DNA from: Foliimonas ilicis
GTDB lineage: Bacteria > Pseudomonadota > Alphaproteobacteria > Rhizobiales > Rhizobiaceae
Reading direction: 5' to 3'
Assembly (NCBI RefSeq): GCF_039939195.1
Contig: NZ_JBDUUH010000005.1
Coordinates: forward strand, 62,001 to 126,000
Length of the DNA: 64,000 nucleotides
Shown here: positions 51,966 to 62,755 of the stretch, piece after piece
How positions within the stretch are numbered: position 1 is the stretch's first letter
Layout: each line of letters starts with the position of its first letter
Made by a program: the position numbers and the translations under genes
The notes under the pieces: generated by a model
The model's database searches: none
Told to the model about the DNA's origin: nothing
What the model saw: only the letters and a program-made list of their open reading frames with translations

Positions 51966-52832
51966 ATGGCAAGCGCTCTTTCATCGCTTTCGCAGGTTCG
52001 TGCGCGCTATCCGCAGCTTGCTGGCTTCAAGGCCAGCTTCGGCATCGCGGTTTTCGTGCTGCTCATCGTCACCGGCCTGTGCGCGCCGTGGATCGCCCCG
52101 CACGATCCCGCGCGCCAGGACCTGATGGCCGCGATGATGCCGCCGGACTGGATCGGCCCCTATGTGCTGGGCACGGACCATGTCGGTCGGGATATCCTCA
52201 GCCGCATTATCTATGGCGCGCGTGTCTCGCTGTTGATCGCCGTCTCCGTGGTGGTGTTTTCCGGCCTTGTCGGCATCACGCTGGGCGTAATCTCCGGTTA
52301 TTTCGGCGGGCGCGTAGATGGGCTGATCCAGAAGGGCCTCGAAGTGTTCTGGGCATTCCCGCCCCTGCTGCTTGCCATCGCAATCGTCGCCTTCATCGGG
52401 CAGGGGCTGACTATTGTTATCATCGCGCTCGTCTCGCAACGCTGGATTCCCTATTGCAGGATAGCGCGCGCGGAAACCATGGCGCTTCGGGAACGCGAAT
52501 TCGTCGTCGCCGCGCGGTCGCTGGGCGGACGTCACCTCCACATCATCCGCCGCCATATCCTGCCCAACATCCTGCCTAGCGTGATCGTCGTAGCCGCCTT
52601 TGCCATGGCCAGCGCCATCATTGCCGAGGCCGCGCTCAGCTTCCTGGGCCTCGGCGTGCCGCCGACCATTCCCACCTGGGGCGGCATGCTGGCCGACGCC
52701 CGCGCCTATATCAGCACGTCGTGGTGGATGGCCCTCTTTCCCGGTCTTGCAATCTTCCTGACCGTTCTGGGCGTCAACCTTCTGGGTGACGCGCTACGCA
52801 ACCAATTCGACCCTAAACTGAAACCGCTTTGA
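51966..52832 (+). CDS. Peptide-type ABC importer permease (DppC-like)
   Basis: A 288-residue DppC-type permease. The first periplasmic loop has PHDPARQDLMAAMMPP and GTDHVGRDILSRIIYGAR, a hallmark of the family; the EAA loop is ALREREFVVAARSLGGRHLHIIRRHILPN near 174-202. WWMALFPGLAIFLTVLGVNLLGDALRN closes the protein. It pairs with the DppB-like permease. Confidence 0.9.
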   Translation: MASALSSLSQVRARYPQLAGFKASFGIAVFVLLIVTGLCAPWIAPHDPARQDLMAAMMPPDWIGPYVLGTDHVGRDILSRIIYGARVSLLIAVSVVVFSGLVGITLGVISGYFGGRVDGLIQKGLEVFWAFPPLLLAIAIVAFIGQGLTIVIIALVSQRWIPYCRIARAETMALREREFVVAARSLGGRHLHIIRRHILPNILPSVIVVAAFAMASAIIAEAALSFLGLGVPPTIPTWGGMLADARAYISTSWWMALFPGLAIFLTVLGVNLLGDALRNQFDPKLKPL

Positions 52833-52843
52833 GGACCTCCCGC

Positions 52844-53212
52844 ATGATCGAACGCAGTCATCTCACCACTTCCGACGGAGCGCGACGCGCCGAAGTCACC
52901 GCGCATGGAAATTGGGTGTTCTTCACCGGCATCCAGCCGCAGAATCTCGGCGGAGACATCAAGGAACAGGTCGGCGAAGCGCTCGACAGGCTGGACGTCC
53001 TGATGGCGGAAAAGGGCGTGGCCCAGTCCGACATCTTCACAGTCCATGTGTGGCTGAAGGACATGCGCTATTTCTCGGCTCTGAACGCGGTCTGGAACAA
53101 GTGGGTGGACGCCGACAATCCGCCAGCGCGCACCTGCGTTTCGGGCGAGCTCTATCGCCCGGACCTTCTGGTGGAGCTGGTCGTCATGGCGTTCCGCAAA
53201 ACGGAGGGCTGA
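52844..53212 (+). CDS. RidA-family protein 1
   Basis: A 122-residue RidA/YjgF/UK114 protein. GNWVFFTGIQP near residue 25, IFTVHVWLKDMRYF near 64 and the PPARTCVSGELYRPDLLVEL segment near 91-110, where the arginine matches the catalytic Arg105 of RidA. Such enzymes hydrolyse reactive imines/enamines. GAGGA eight bases before the ATG at 52844 fixes the start; a TTG at 52829 overlaps the permease stop. It is placed inside a peptide importer operon. Confidence 0.86.
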   Translation: MIERSHLTTSDGARRAEVTAHGNWVFFTGIQPQNLGGDIKEQVGEALDRLDVLMAEKGVAQSDIFTVHVWLKDMRYFSALNAVWNKWVDADNPPARTCVSGELYRPDLLVELVVMAFRKTEG

Positions 53213-53215
53213 GGG

Positions 53216-53572
53216 ATGACGCTGCGAAAAGTAGGCCGGATCGACAGTCTCGGCCCGAAGATATTCCTCGGTTCCGGCACGGACGATCTGGCGTCCGTCT
53301 GCCTCACGGCGCCGGACAAAGGCAAGGATTTCAACGGTCAAACGCGCGACATCCTTGCCGTCATCGACAAGCACATGGCCGAACTGGGCGTCGGACGCGA
53401 TCGGCTTTTGACAGTGCAGGTCTGGCTCGCGGATATCGGCGACTATTCGGCGTTCGTCGGAATCTGGAACGCATGGGTCGGGGAGGATGTCCCCGGACTT
53501 TCAGTCGTCGAGATGGCAGCGTCCCGTCGCGATTCTCTGTTGGAAATCCGCGCCTGGTCGGCGCCCGGCTGA
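53216..53572 (+). CDS. RidA-family protein 2, altered active site
   Basis: A 118-residue RidA-fold protein, three bases after the first copy. GPKIFLGSGTDDL and LLTVQVWLADIGDYSAFVGIWN match the fold. Where RidA has PARSxVE, this protein reads PGLSVVEM, so the catalytic arginine is replaced by leucine. Imine deaminase activity is therefore doubtful; it may form mixed trimers with copy 1 or bind a ligand. Confidence 0.8.
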   Translation: MTLRKVGRIDSLGPKIFLGSGTDDLASVCLTAPDKGKDFNGQTRDILAVIDKHMAELGVGRDRLLTVQVWLADIGDYSAFVGIWNAWVGEDVPGLSVVEMAASRRDSLLEIRAWSAPG

Positions 53573-53583
53573 AAGTAAGCATC

Positions 53584-55377
<1,794 letters not shown>

Positions 55378-55702
55378 TCGACCCCGGTGTGTCCCTGACA
55401 TATCCAGATAGTCATGGGAGCGGGTTGTTGGTCTGCATCAACGTAGCAAATCGATGGATGTGGGTTGTCTGTAATATGAGCATTAAACAGAGCAGCCTAT
55501 TTATTAGGCAATGCATGTTGGAGTGCGCATAAAACCCGCATTGTATAGGCCTGCAGGCGATCCCCTTGACGGAGGAGTTATCAGCCAAGCCACATAAGTG
55601 GTTGAAAAGGCTCCCAGTGGGCGAATTCCAGAACTGTGAATTCTGATTGGCACGGTGGTTGCTTCTCTTATTGCAGTGCAACAACCAGTTGGGAGCGTTC
55701 AT
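55378..55702. other. Region upstream of urtA
   Basis: About 325 bases without a recognisable gene. The only clear signal is the sigma-54 promoter at 55648-55664. I saw no convincing NtrC site (GCAC-N-GTGC type). Confidence 0.5.
55648..55664 (+). promoter_or_regulatory. Sigma-54 promoter of urtABCDE
   Basis: TGGCACGGTGGTTGCTT has the -24 (TGGCAC) and -12 (TTGCTT) elements of RpoN promoters with the invariant GG and GC ten bases apart. It lies 38 bases before the urtA start, implying nitrogen control through an activator such as NtrC. Confidence 0.85.
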
Positions 55703-57013
55703 ATGAGGGGCAGTTTTTCAGCCATAAGTAAAATATTTGCGGCGGGCGCAATCGCCGCGAGTCTGATCTCGTCCTTGCCTGCGCGCGCGCAGGAAGAAAC
55801 CATCAAGGTCGGAGTTCTTCATTCGCTGTCGGGAACGATGGCGATTTCGGAAACGACGTTGAAGGACACGATGCTGTTTCTCATCGACGAGCAGAATAAG
55901 AAAGGCGGCCTTCTCGGCAAGAAACTCGAAGCGGTTGTCGTTGACCCGGCTTCAGACTGGCCGCTCTTTGCCGAAAAGGCACGGCAGTTGATCGAGCAGG
56001 ACAAGGTTGCGGCGGTATTCGGTTGCTGGACTTCCTCGTCGCGCAAATCCGTGCTTCCGGTCTTCGAGGAGCTCAATTCGCTGCTTTTCTATCCTGTCCA
56101 GTATGAGGGCGAGGAGAGCCAGCGCAACGTGTTCTACACTGGTGCTGCGCCCAACCAGCAGGCTATCCCTGCTGTTGACTACCTGATGAGCGAAGACGGC
56201 GGCTCCGTAAAGCGCTGGGTGCTGGCAGGTACGGACTATGTCTATCCGCAGACGACCAACAAGATCCTTCAGGCCTATCTCCAGTCAAAAGGCGTGGCAC
56301 CTGAGGACATCATGATCAACTACACACCGTTCGGTCATTCCGATTGGCAGACCATCGTCTCGGACATCAAGAAATTCGGTTCCGCCGGCAAGAAGACCGC
56401 CGTCGTTTCGACCATCAATGGCGATGCCAACGTGCCTTTCTACAAGGAGCTCGGCAATCAGGGCATCAAGGCTGAAGACATCCCGGTCGTTGCCTTCTCA
56501 GTAGGTGAAGAGGAACTCGCTGGTCTCGACACCACGCCTCTGGTTGGGCACCTCGCTGCCTGGAACTATTTCCAGTCGGTCGACAGCCCGGCAAATGCCG
56601 AGTTCATCGCAGCTTGGAAAGCCTACACCAAGAACGACAAGCGTGTGACCAACGATCCGATGGAAGCCCACCTCATCGGCTTCAACATGTGGATCAAGGC
56701 CGTCGAAAAGGCCGGCAGTATCGACCCGGATGCGGTCATCGACTCTATTGTCGGCGTGTCGGTTCCCAACCTCACCGGCGGTTATTCGTCGATGATGCCG
56801 AACCATCACATCACCAAGCCGGTGCTGATCGGCGAAATTCAGGCAGATGGCCAATTCGAGACCGTCTGGGAGACGCCGGGTCTCGTCGTTGGCGATGAAT
56901 GGTCGGATTACCTGCCGGATTCCAAGGATCTGATCGCCGATTGGCGCGCGCCGATGTCTTGCGGCAACTTCAATGTCGCAACCGGCAAGTGCGGCGGCAA
57001 GGGCATCAACTGA
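55703..57013 (+). CDS. urtA: Urea ABC importer binding protein UrtA
   Basis: A 436-residue periplasmic protein of the branched-chain amino acid type, urea subfamily. The signal peptide ends at PARAQ (about residue 29). UrtA features are VGVLHSLSGTMAISETTLKD, FGCWTSSSRKSVLPVFEE, LFYPVQYEGEE and MEAHLIGFNMW. GGGAG before the ATG at 55703 sets the start; the longer frame crosses the sigma-54 promoter. First gene of urtABCDE. Confidence 0.94.
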   Translation: MRGSFSAISKIFAAGAIAASLISSLPARAQEETIKVGVLHSLSGTMAISETTLKDTMLFLIDEQNKKGGLLGKKLEAVVVDPASDWPLFAEKARQLIEQDKVAAVFGCWTSSSRKSVLPVFEELNSLLFYPVQYEGEESQRNVFYTGAAPNQQAIPAVDYLMSEDGGSVKRWVLAGTDYVYPQTTNKILQAYLQSKGVAPEDIMINYTPFGHSDWQTIVSDIKKFGSAGKKTAVVSTINGDANVPFYKELGNQGIKAEDIPVVAFSVGEEELAGLDTTPLVGHLAAWNYFQSVDSPANAEFIAAWKAYTKNDKRVTNDPMEAHLIGFNMWIKAVEKAGSIDPDAVIDSIVGVSVPNLTGGYSSMMPNHHITKPVLIGEIQADGQFETVWETPGLVVGDEWSDYLPDSKDLIADWRAPMSCGNFNVATGKCGGKGIN

Positions 57014-57027
57014 CAGCCACTGACGAA

Positions 57028-57061
57028 GACTTCCGGGTGGGGCTTTCTCTGCCCGGAAGTC
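57028..57061 (+). terminator. Hairpin between urtA and urtB
   Basis: GACTTCCGGG (57028-57037) pairs with CCCGGAAGTC (57052-57061) around 14 bases. No T-run follows. It resembles in position the hairpins after the two other binding-protein genes on this strand and probably favours UrtA over the membrane subunits. Confidence 0.7.
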
Positions 57062-57093
57062 GGCAATCCCGAAAAACGGATGCATGATTTTCG

Positions 57094-58710
57094 ATGGCAA
57101 TTTTTCGTACATTCGGTCTTTTCCTGTTTTTCATCCTGACCTTTGGGGCAGGTGCCTCGGCTGATGAGGTGGCGCTGCGCGCGACAATTGCGAAGTTTTC
57201 CACCGCCAAGGGGTTTCCCGCCACGGAAGCGATCGTGCGGGAACTGGTGGCTGCTGGCGATCCGGCAATACAAAAGCCACTGGTCGCGCTTTCCGATGGC
57301 GATCTATTTTTTCGCAAAGCCGACAATCAGGTCTTCATAGGCAAAGAAACGGGCCAAACGGTCCTGCTTCTCGATCCGTTGACAGGTGACGCTGCGGGCG
57401 AAGCGGGCAAGACAGATATTACCAAGATCAAGGTCAACAACGGCCTCCGGCGTGTGATCCGGGATTTGCTCGGCACGCTGACACTCGGCGCGGACGATCC
57501 TGTTGTCCGTCGTGCGGCTGCCGAAACCATGTTCAAGGCGCCGGACCCGGCAACCATCGACGCGCTGGACGAGGCGATCGCCAAGGAACCCGTGGCCAGC
57601 GTCAAGGCGCGGCTCGAACAGGCGCGTGCTTCGGCTGTTTTGGGTTCTGATTTGCCGGATGACGAGAAACTGTCAGCGATCGATATCTTGGGTGAGCGCG
57701 GCGACCGTGACGCGCTTTCGCTGTTGACCGGATTTGAGGCAAGTGCGAGCGGCGCACTGAAGACGGCAGCGCAAAGCGCGATAACGACGATCGACAGCTC
57801 CCTGGCACTCTGGCAGGCCGGACAAAATGTCTGGTACGGCATTTCACTCGGCTCGGTACTGCTGCTGGCTGCGATCGGACTTGCGATTACCTTCGGCGTG
57901 ATGGGCGTCATCAACATGGCGCATGGCGAGATGGTTATGCTCGGCGCCTACACCACCTTCGTCGTGCAGGAAGTCATCCGCTCGACCGCGCCGTGGCTGT
58001 TCGACTGGTCGCTGGCCATTGCGCTGCCCCTGGCCTTTCTTGTCGCCGGTGGCGTCGGCCTCGCCATCGAGCGTGGCATCATCCGCTTCCTCTACGGCCG
58101 GCCGCTGGAGACATTGCTTGCCACCTGGGGCGTCTCACTCATCTTGCAGCAGACGGTCCGCACGATCTTCGGGCCGACAAACCGCGAGGTTGGCAGCCCG
58201 TCCTGGATGTCCGGCGCCTTTGATGTCGGCCAGATGGTCGTCACCTGGAACCGGCTCTGGATCGTGGTCTTCTGCCTTCTTGTCTTTGCTGTGCTTCTCT
58301 ATGTCATGCAAAGGACATCGTGGGGTCTGCAGATGCGCGCCGTAACTCAGAACCGGCGCATGGCCTCGTCCATGGGCATCAGGACGCCCTGGGTGGACGC
58401 GCTGACCTTCGCACTCGGTTCGGGCATTGCAGGCATCGCCGGTGTCGCGCTCAGCCAGATCGACAATGTCTCACCGAATTTCGGTCAGGGCTATATTATC
58501 GACAGCTTCATGGTTGTCGTCTTCGGCGGCGTCGGCAATCTCTGGGGAACGCTGGTTGGCGCGCTTTCGCTCGGCATAGTTAACAAGTTCCTTGAACCCT
58601 ATGCAGGTGCCGTGCTCGGCAAGATACTCGTGCTGGTGCTGATCATCCTGTTCATCCAGAAACGCCCGCGCGGCCTGTTCGCGCTCAAGGGCCGGGCGGT
58701 GGAAGCATGA
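57094..58710 (+). CDS. urtB: Urea ABC importer permease UrtB
   Basis: A 538-residue LivH-type permease with an additional N-terminal part: a signal-like segment (residues 1-23) and about 200 soluble, Ala-rich residues, normal for proteobacterial UrtB. The membrane part from residue 245 includes GVMGVINMAHGEMVMLGAYTT, LLATWGVSLILQQTVRTIFGPTNREVGSP and SFMVVVFGGVGNLWGTLVGA. It pairs with UrtC, whose gene overlaps by ATGA. Confidence 0.93.
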   Translation: MAIFRTFGLFLFFILTFGAGASADEVALRATIAKFSTAKGFPATEAIVRELVAAGDPAIQKPLVALSDGDLFFRKADNQVFIGKETGQTVLLLDPLTGDAAGEAGKTDITKIKVNNGLRRVIRDLLGTLTLGADDPVVRRAAAETMFKAPDPATIDALDEAIAKEPVASVKARLEQARASAVLGSDLPDDEKLSAIDILGERGDRDALSLLTGFEASASGALKTAAQSAITTIDSSLALWQAGQNVWYGISLGSVLLLAAIGLAITFGVMGVINMAHGEMVMLGAYTTFVVQEVIRSTAPWLFDWSLAIALPLAFLVAGGVGLAIERGIIRFLYGRPLETLLATWGVSLILQQTVRTIFGPTNREVGSPSWMSGAFDVGQMVVTWNRLWIVVFCLLVFAVLLYVMQRTSWGLQMRAVTQNRRMASSMGIRTPWVDALTFALGSGIAGIAGVALSQIDNVSPNFGQGYIIDSFMVVVFGGVGNLWGTLVGALSLGIVNKFLEPYAGAVLGKILVLVLIILFIQKRPRGLFALKGRAVEA

Positions 58711-59936
58711 TCACGGGACGCTTCTTCGCCACCGGCGCAGACCGCCGCATCGTAATCACGATTGCCATCTTGCTGGCTGTGGCCATGATCGTGCCGGTGC
58801 TCAATGTCGTTGTCGCACCAGGCAGCGCACTGCATGTGCCGTCCTATGTCGTGGCGCTTGTCGGCAAGTATCTCTGCTACGCCCTGCTGGCGCTGGCTCT
58901 CGATCTGGTCTGGGGTTATTGCGGCATTCTCTCGCTCGGTCACGGCGCATTCTTCGCGCTCGGCGGATATGCGATGGGCATGTATCTGATGCGCCAGATT
59001 GGCGATCGCGGCGTATACGGCAATCCGCTTCTGCCTGACTTCATGGTCTTCCTGAACTGGAAGGAACTGCCCTGGTTCTGGTACGGCTTCAATCATTTCT
59101 GGTTCGCAGCCCTGATGGTGATGCTGGTGCCAGGACTGCTCGCCTTCTGCTTCGGCTGGCTCGCCTTTCGCTCACGCGTCACCGGGGTCTACCTATCGAT
59201 TATCACGCAGGCGATGACCTATGCGCTGCTGCTCGCATTCTTCCGCAACGATATGGGTTTCGGCGGTAATAACGGCCTGACGGATTTCAAGGAAATCCTG
59301 GGCTTCAACGTTCAGGCAAACACCACGCGCTCGGCACTGTTTACCGCGAGCGCTACCGCCCTGGCACTCGGCGTCTTCGTCACATGGCGCATCATCGGGT
59401 CGAAATACGGCAAGCTGCTGATGGCGGTACGCGATGCCGAAAGCCGAACGCGCTTTCTTGGCTGGCGAGCGGAGAATGTGAAGCTTTTCGCCTTCACGGT
59501 ATCGGCAGTTATGGCGGGCATTGCCGGTGCGCTTTATGTGCCGCAGGTAGGCATCATCAATCCGGGCGAGTTCGATCCGGCGAATTCGATCGAGGTTGTT
59601 GTCTGGACAGCCGTCGGCGGGCGCGGCACGCTTGTCGGTCCGATCATCGGCGCTCTGCTGGTCAATGGCGGCAAAAGCTGGTTCACCGGCGCTTTCCCCG
59701 AATTCTGGCTATTTGCGCTCGGCGGCCTGTTTGTCGCCGTCACCCTGTTCCTGCCAAAGGGCATTGTCGGCATGTGGGACCAGTGGCGCAATTCCCGCCG
59801 CGAGCGCCGCGCCGCTTCCAAGCCGGCGCAAGGCATTCCACTGATCGTGGAGATCGCGATGCCAGCCAGGCCGAAACCAACCGCCAAATCCAGCACAGTG
59901 CCGCTCGACGGTGCCGAACCGCAACCGGCGGAGTAA
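58707..59936 (+). CDS. urtC: Urea ABC importer permease UrtC
   Basis: A 409-residue LivM-type permease. CGILSLGHGAFFALGGYAMGMYLMRQIG near residues 73-100, FRSRVTGVYLSIITQAMTYALLLAF and YVPQVGIINPGEFDPANSIEVVVWTAVGGRGTLVGP are seen. The C-terminal 45 residues are a Pro/Ala-rich soluble tail after the last membrane segment. Six bases separate it from urtD. Confidence 0.93.
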   Translation: MITGRFFATGADRRIVITIAILLAVAMIVPVLNVVVAPGSALHVPSYVVALVGKYLCYALLALALDLVWGYCGILSLGHGAFFALGGYAMGMYLMRQIGDRGVYGNPLLPDFMVFLNWKELPWFWYGFNHFWFAALMVMLVPGLLAFCFGWLAFRSRVTGVYLSIITQAMTYALLLAFFRNDMGFGGNNGLTDFKEILGFNVQANTTRSALFTASATALALGVFVTWRIIGSKYGKLLMAVRDAESRTRFLGWRAENVKLFAFTVSAVMAGIAGALYVPQVGIINPGEFDPANSIEVVVWTAVGGRGTLVGPIIGALLVNGGKSWFTGAFPEFWLFALGGLFVAVTLFLPKGIVGMWDQWRNSRRERRAASKPAQGIPLIVEIAMPARPKPTAKSSTVPLDGAEPQPAE

Positions 59937-59942
59937 CGGGCC

Positions 59943-60689
59943 ATGTCGAAAAGCAACACAATCCTCTATCTCGACGGCGTCTCGGTTTCCTTCGACGGCT
60001 TCCGTGCCATCAACAATCTGTCGCTGGTGCTCGACAAGGGCGAGATGCGTGCCATCATCGGCCCTAATGGAGCCGGCAAGACGACGATGATGGACATCGT
60101 CACCGGCAAGACGCGGCCTGATAGTGGTGAGGTCTTTTTCGATGGCGAGATCGACCTGACTCGCCACGACGAAGCCGAGATCGCGATGATGGGGATCGGA
60201 CGGAAATTCCAGAAGCCCACCGTCTTCGAAAGTCATTCGGTCGAGGACAATCTGGTGCTTTCCATGAAAGGGCCGCGCTCGATTTTCCCTGCCTTGTTTC
60301 ATCGTCGCTCATTCGAGGAGACCAGGCGCATCGATGAAATTCTCGCCACCATCAGGCTTGAGGCAAAGCGCCATGATCTTGCAGCCAACCTTTCACACGG
60401 CCAGAAACAATGGCTCGAGATCGGAATGCTTCTCGCCCAGGATCCGAAGCTACTGCTGGTCGATGAGCCAGTCGCGGGTATGACCGATGCCGAGACCGAG
60501 GAGACAGCACGCCTCCTCAAGGATATCGCCAAGACCCGATCGGTGGTGGTGGTGGAGCACGACATGCATTTCGTGCGCGAACTCGGCGTCAAGGTGACCT
60601 GTCTGCATGAAGGCTCCGTACTGTCAGAAGGCAGCCTCGACTTTGTCAGCGCGGATGAGCGCGTGGTCGAAGTTTATCTCGGGAGATGA
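59943..60689 (+). CDS. urtD: Urea ABC importer ATPase UrtD
   Basis: A 248-residue LivG-type ATPase with Walker A GPNGAGKTTMMDI (about 39-51), the UrtD-type signature NLSHGQKQWLEIGMLLAQDP, Walker B LLLVDEPVAGMTDAETEE and VVEHDMHFVREL. The SHGQKQWLEI form sets UrtD apart from LivG. It works with UrtE on UrtBC. Confidence 0.94.
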   Translation: MSKSNTILYLDGVSVSFDGFRAINNLSLVLDKGEMRAIIGPNGAGKTTMMDIVTGKTRPDSGEVFFDGEIDLTRHDEAEIAMMGIGRKFQKPTVFESHSVEDNLVLSMKGPRSIFPALFHRRSFEETRRIDEILATIRLEAKRHDLAANLSHGQKQWLEIGMLLAQDPKLLLVDEPVAGMTDAETEETARLLKDIAKTRSVVVVEHDMHFVRELGVKVTCLHEGSVLSEGSLDFVSADERVVEVYLGR

Positions 60690-60759
60690 TGATGTATTGG
60701 CGTGTCCCCTTCGGCCGGTTTGACTTGGTGTTCTGGCGACACTGGAAGGTGTGGAAATA

Positions 60760-61455
60760 ATGCTGACCGTTGAAAACGCCGTCCTGCATTATGGTGCTGC
60801 GGAAGCCTTGCGTGATGTTTCGATGACGGCGAAAACGGGCAAGATCACCTGCGTGCTCGGGCGCAATGGCGTCGGAAAAACCAGTTTGATGCGAGCGATC
60901 GTCGGCCATCATCGATTGACCAGCGGTTCGATCGGCTTCGAGGGCGAGGCGATCGACGGATTTGCGCCCTATGAGCGCGCGCGGTCGGGTATCGCCTTCG
61001 TCCCGCAGGGGCGCGAAATCTTCCCGCTGCTGACGGTTCAGGAAAACCTGGAATCAGGATTCGCACCGCTCAAACGCGCGGATCGCAATATCCCCGGTCA
61101 TGTCTTCGAACTGTTTCCTGTCCTGAGACAGATGCTTGGCCGCAGAGGTGGTGATCTTTCCGGGGGGCAGCAGCAGCAGCTTGCCATTGGTCGTGCGCTG
61201 GTGATGCGGCCGAAATTGCTCGTGCTTGACGAACCGACCGAGGGCATCCAGCCGTCAATCATCAAGGATATCGGTCGCGCCATTCGTTATCTGCGCGATC
61301 AGGCCGGTATCGCGGTTCTTCTGGTCGAGCAATATCTCGATTTTTGCCGGGAACTTGCCGACGAGGTCAACATCATGGATAGGGGGCGCATCGTCCACAC
61401 CGGCCCGGCCGAAGATCTCGACAGGCAGGAGGTCCGAAAGTTTCTTACCGTCTGA
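60760..61455 (+). CDS. urtE: Urea ABC importer ATPase UrtE
   Basis: A 231-residue LivF-type ATPase. Walker A is GRNGVGKTSLMRA (about 33-45), the signature DLSGGQQQQLAIGRALVMRP, Walker B LLVLDEPTEGIQPSII and the H-loop LVEQYLDFCREL, typical of UrtE. GGAAGG ten bases before the ATG at 60760 fits better than the GTG at 60751. It ends the operon; no urease or accessory genes follow. Confidence 0.93.
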   Translation: MLTVENAVLHYGAAEALRDVSMTAKTGKITCVLGRNGVGKTSLMRAIVGHHRLTSGSIGFEGEAIDGFAPYERARSGIAFVPQGREIFPLLTVQENLESGFAPLKRADRNIPGHVFELFPVLRQMLGRRGGDLSGGQQQQLAIGRALVMRPKLLVLDEPTEGIQPSIIKDIGRAIRYLRDQAGIAVLLVEQYLDFCRELADEVNIMDRGRIVHTGPAEDLDRQEVRKFLTV

Positions 61456-61723
61456 GGGCTCTCACCGTCGATTCCTCCACATCAAGACGATGAAATCAGG
61501 CCCGCCGACAAAGACTGCGAGCCTGATATGCCAATCCGCAGCCTGGAGATGGCTTCGGCCACGATAAACCTACGTGTTCATCAGCACGGCCGCGCTCCTG
61601 CGATCGGCGTGATGCCAAAACGTTCAGGCACTCCCGTTTCGCCCCGGTTGAGTGTTTGAGCGATCAGGGAAGCCTTCGTGACGAGACCCGCATCATGTCG
61701 CGACGCCGTTTCCCGGCAAAACG

Positions 61724-62710
61724 TCAACTAGCCCAGCTTTTTTCAAGAAAGTTAAGCCAGTTTGCGCCGAGGACTTTCTCGATTTTGGTTTGTTTCCAGC
61801 CTGCTCGCATCATTGCCTCAGCCAAGTTTGGAAAATCACTGATACGTCTAATACCGTCGGGATTTTTAATCTCACCAAATTCCGTCAACTTTCGCCCGAA
61901 TCCCTTGTCATGCGTGATCCATTTGAAAAAATCGTCGCCGTAACCTTGAGTGAAATCAGTCCCGATACCGACTGAGTCGTCACCTACCAGATTGATAACG
62001 TAGTCGATCGCATGGACGTAGTCGTCTATGTTTGATTGGGTTCCTTTCTGTAGAAACGGAGGGAACATCGTTACGCCTACGAACCCGCCTTTCTCCACAA
62101 TGTAGCGGAGCTCATTGTCTGTCTTGTTGCGGGGGTGTTCTTTCAATCCCGCCGGAAGGCAATGAGAGTAAGCTACCGGCTTGCTTGATGCGTCAATTAC
62201 ATCTCTCGACGTCTTGGGACCAACGTGGCTGAGGTCGCAAAGCATTCCCACCCGGTTCATTTCAACAACGACTTCACGCCCGAAATCCGAAAGGCCACTG
62301 TCTCGACCTTCATAGCACCCGCTTCCAACCCAATTTTGCGTGTTATAGGTCATCTGGGCGATGCCAACGCCAAGATTTTTCAATATTTCTACGTAGCCAA
62401 TCTGGTCTTCAAACGCGGTTGTATTTTGCATGCCGAGTACGATCGCGGTCTTCCCGGCCTTCTTTGCACGAAGGATATCTTCGACCGACTGAGCCTTGAT
62501 GATGTCGTCGGAATATTCGCGAAACCAACCATTCCAGCGGGCGATATTTTGAACCGTTTCCTCGAAACCTTCCCAGACACTACAGGTGCAGTTCGCCGCC
62601 GTGAGGCCTGACTGCCGCATCTCCTGAAAAATTTCCCCGCTCCAGTTCGAAATAATAAGGCCGTCAATGACGATGGCGTTGTCGTAAACCTGTCTCGCAG
62701 TCTCGTTCAT
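61724..62710 (-). CDS. M19 (membrane) dipeptidase-like protein
   Basis: A 328-residue TIM-barrel amidohydrolase of the renal dipeptidase family. Metal-site segments seen are MLCDLSHVGPKTSRDVI near residue 157, AYSHCLPAGLKEHPRN near 183 and GIGTDFTQGYG near 249. The N-terminal HxD metal motif is missing: where classical members have DGHxD this one reads VIDGLIISNWSG. The protein has no signal peptide or lipid-anchor sequence. Start at the ATG 62710 with GGAAGAG upstream. It lies 45 bases after a V4R-domain gene and probably shares its transcript. Confidence 0.82.
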   Translation of the reverse strand: MNETARQVYDNAIVIDGLIISNWSGEIFQEMRQSGLTAANCTCSVWEGFEETVQNIARWNGWFREYSDDIIKAQSVEDILRAKKAGKTAIVLGMQNTTAFEDQIGYVEILKNLGVGIAQMTYNTQNWVGSGCYEGRDSGLSDFGREVVVEMNRVGMLCDLSHVGPKTSRDVIDASSKPVAYSHCLPAGLKEHPRNKTDNELRYIVEKGGFVGVTMFPPFLQKGTQSNIDDYVHAIDYVINLVGDDSVGIGTDFTQGYGDDFFKWITHDKGFGRKLTEFGEIKNPDGIRRISDFPNLAEAMMRAGWKQTKIEKVLGANWLNFLEKSWAS

Positions 62711-62755
62711 TTTATTCACTCTTCCAGGTTGAATGATTATTTCCCGGCGGCGATG

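Noticed and set aside
52912..53583. N-terminal extension of the fused ATPase frame through the RidA genes
   Set aside because: The frame is open, but the two RidA genes occupy this DNA in another frame and the ATPase fold begins at 53584.
55378..55647. NtrC-type activator site upstream of the sigma-54 promoter
   Set aside because: Only weak matches (such as around TGCGCATAAAACCCGCA) were found; not enough to call.
55412..55702. Minus-strand frame of 96 codons before urtA
   Set aside because: It covers the sigma-54 promoter region, is rich in Cys, His and Asn in an unstructured manner and has no ribosome site.
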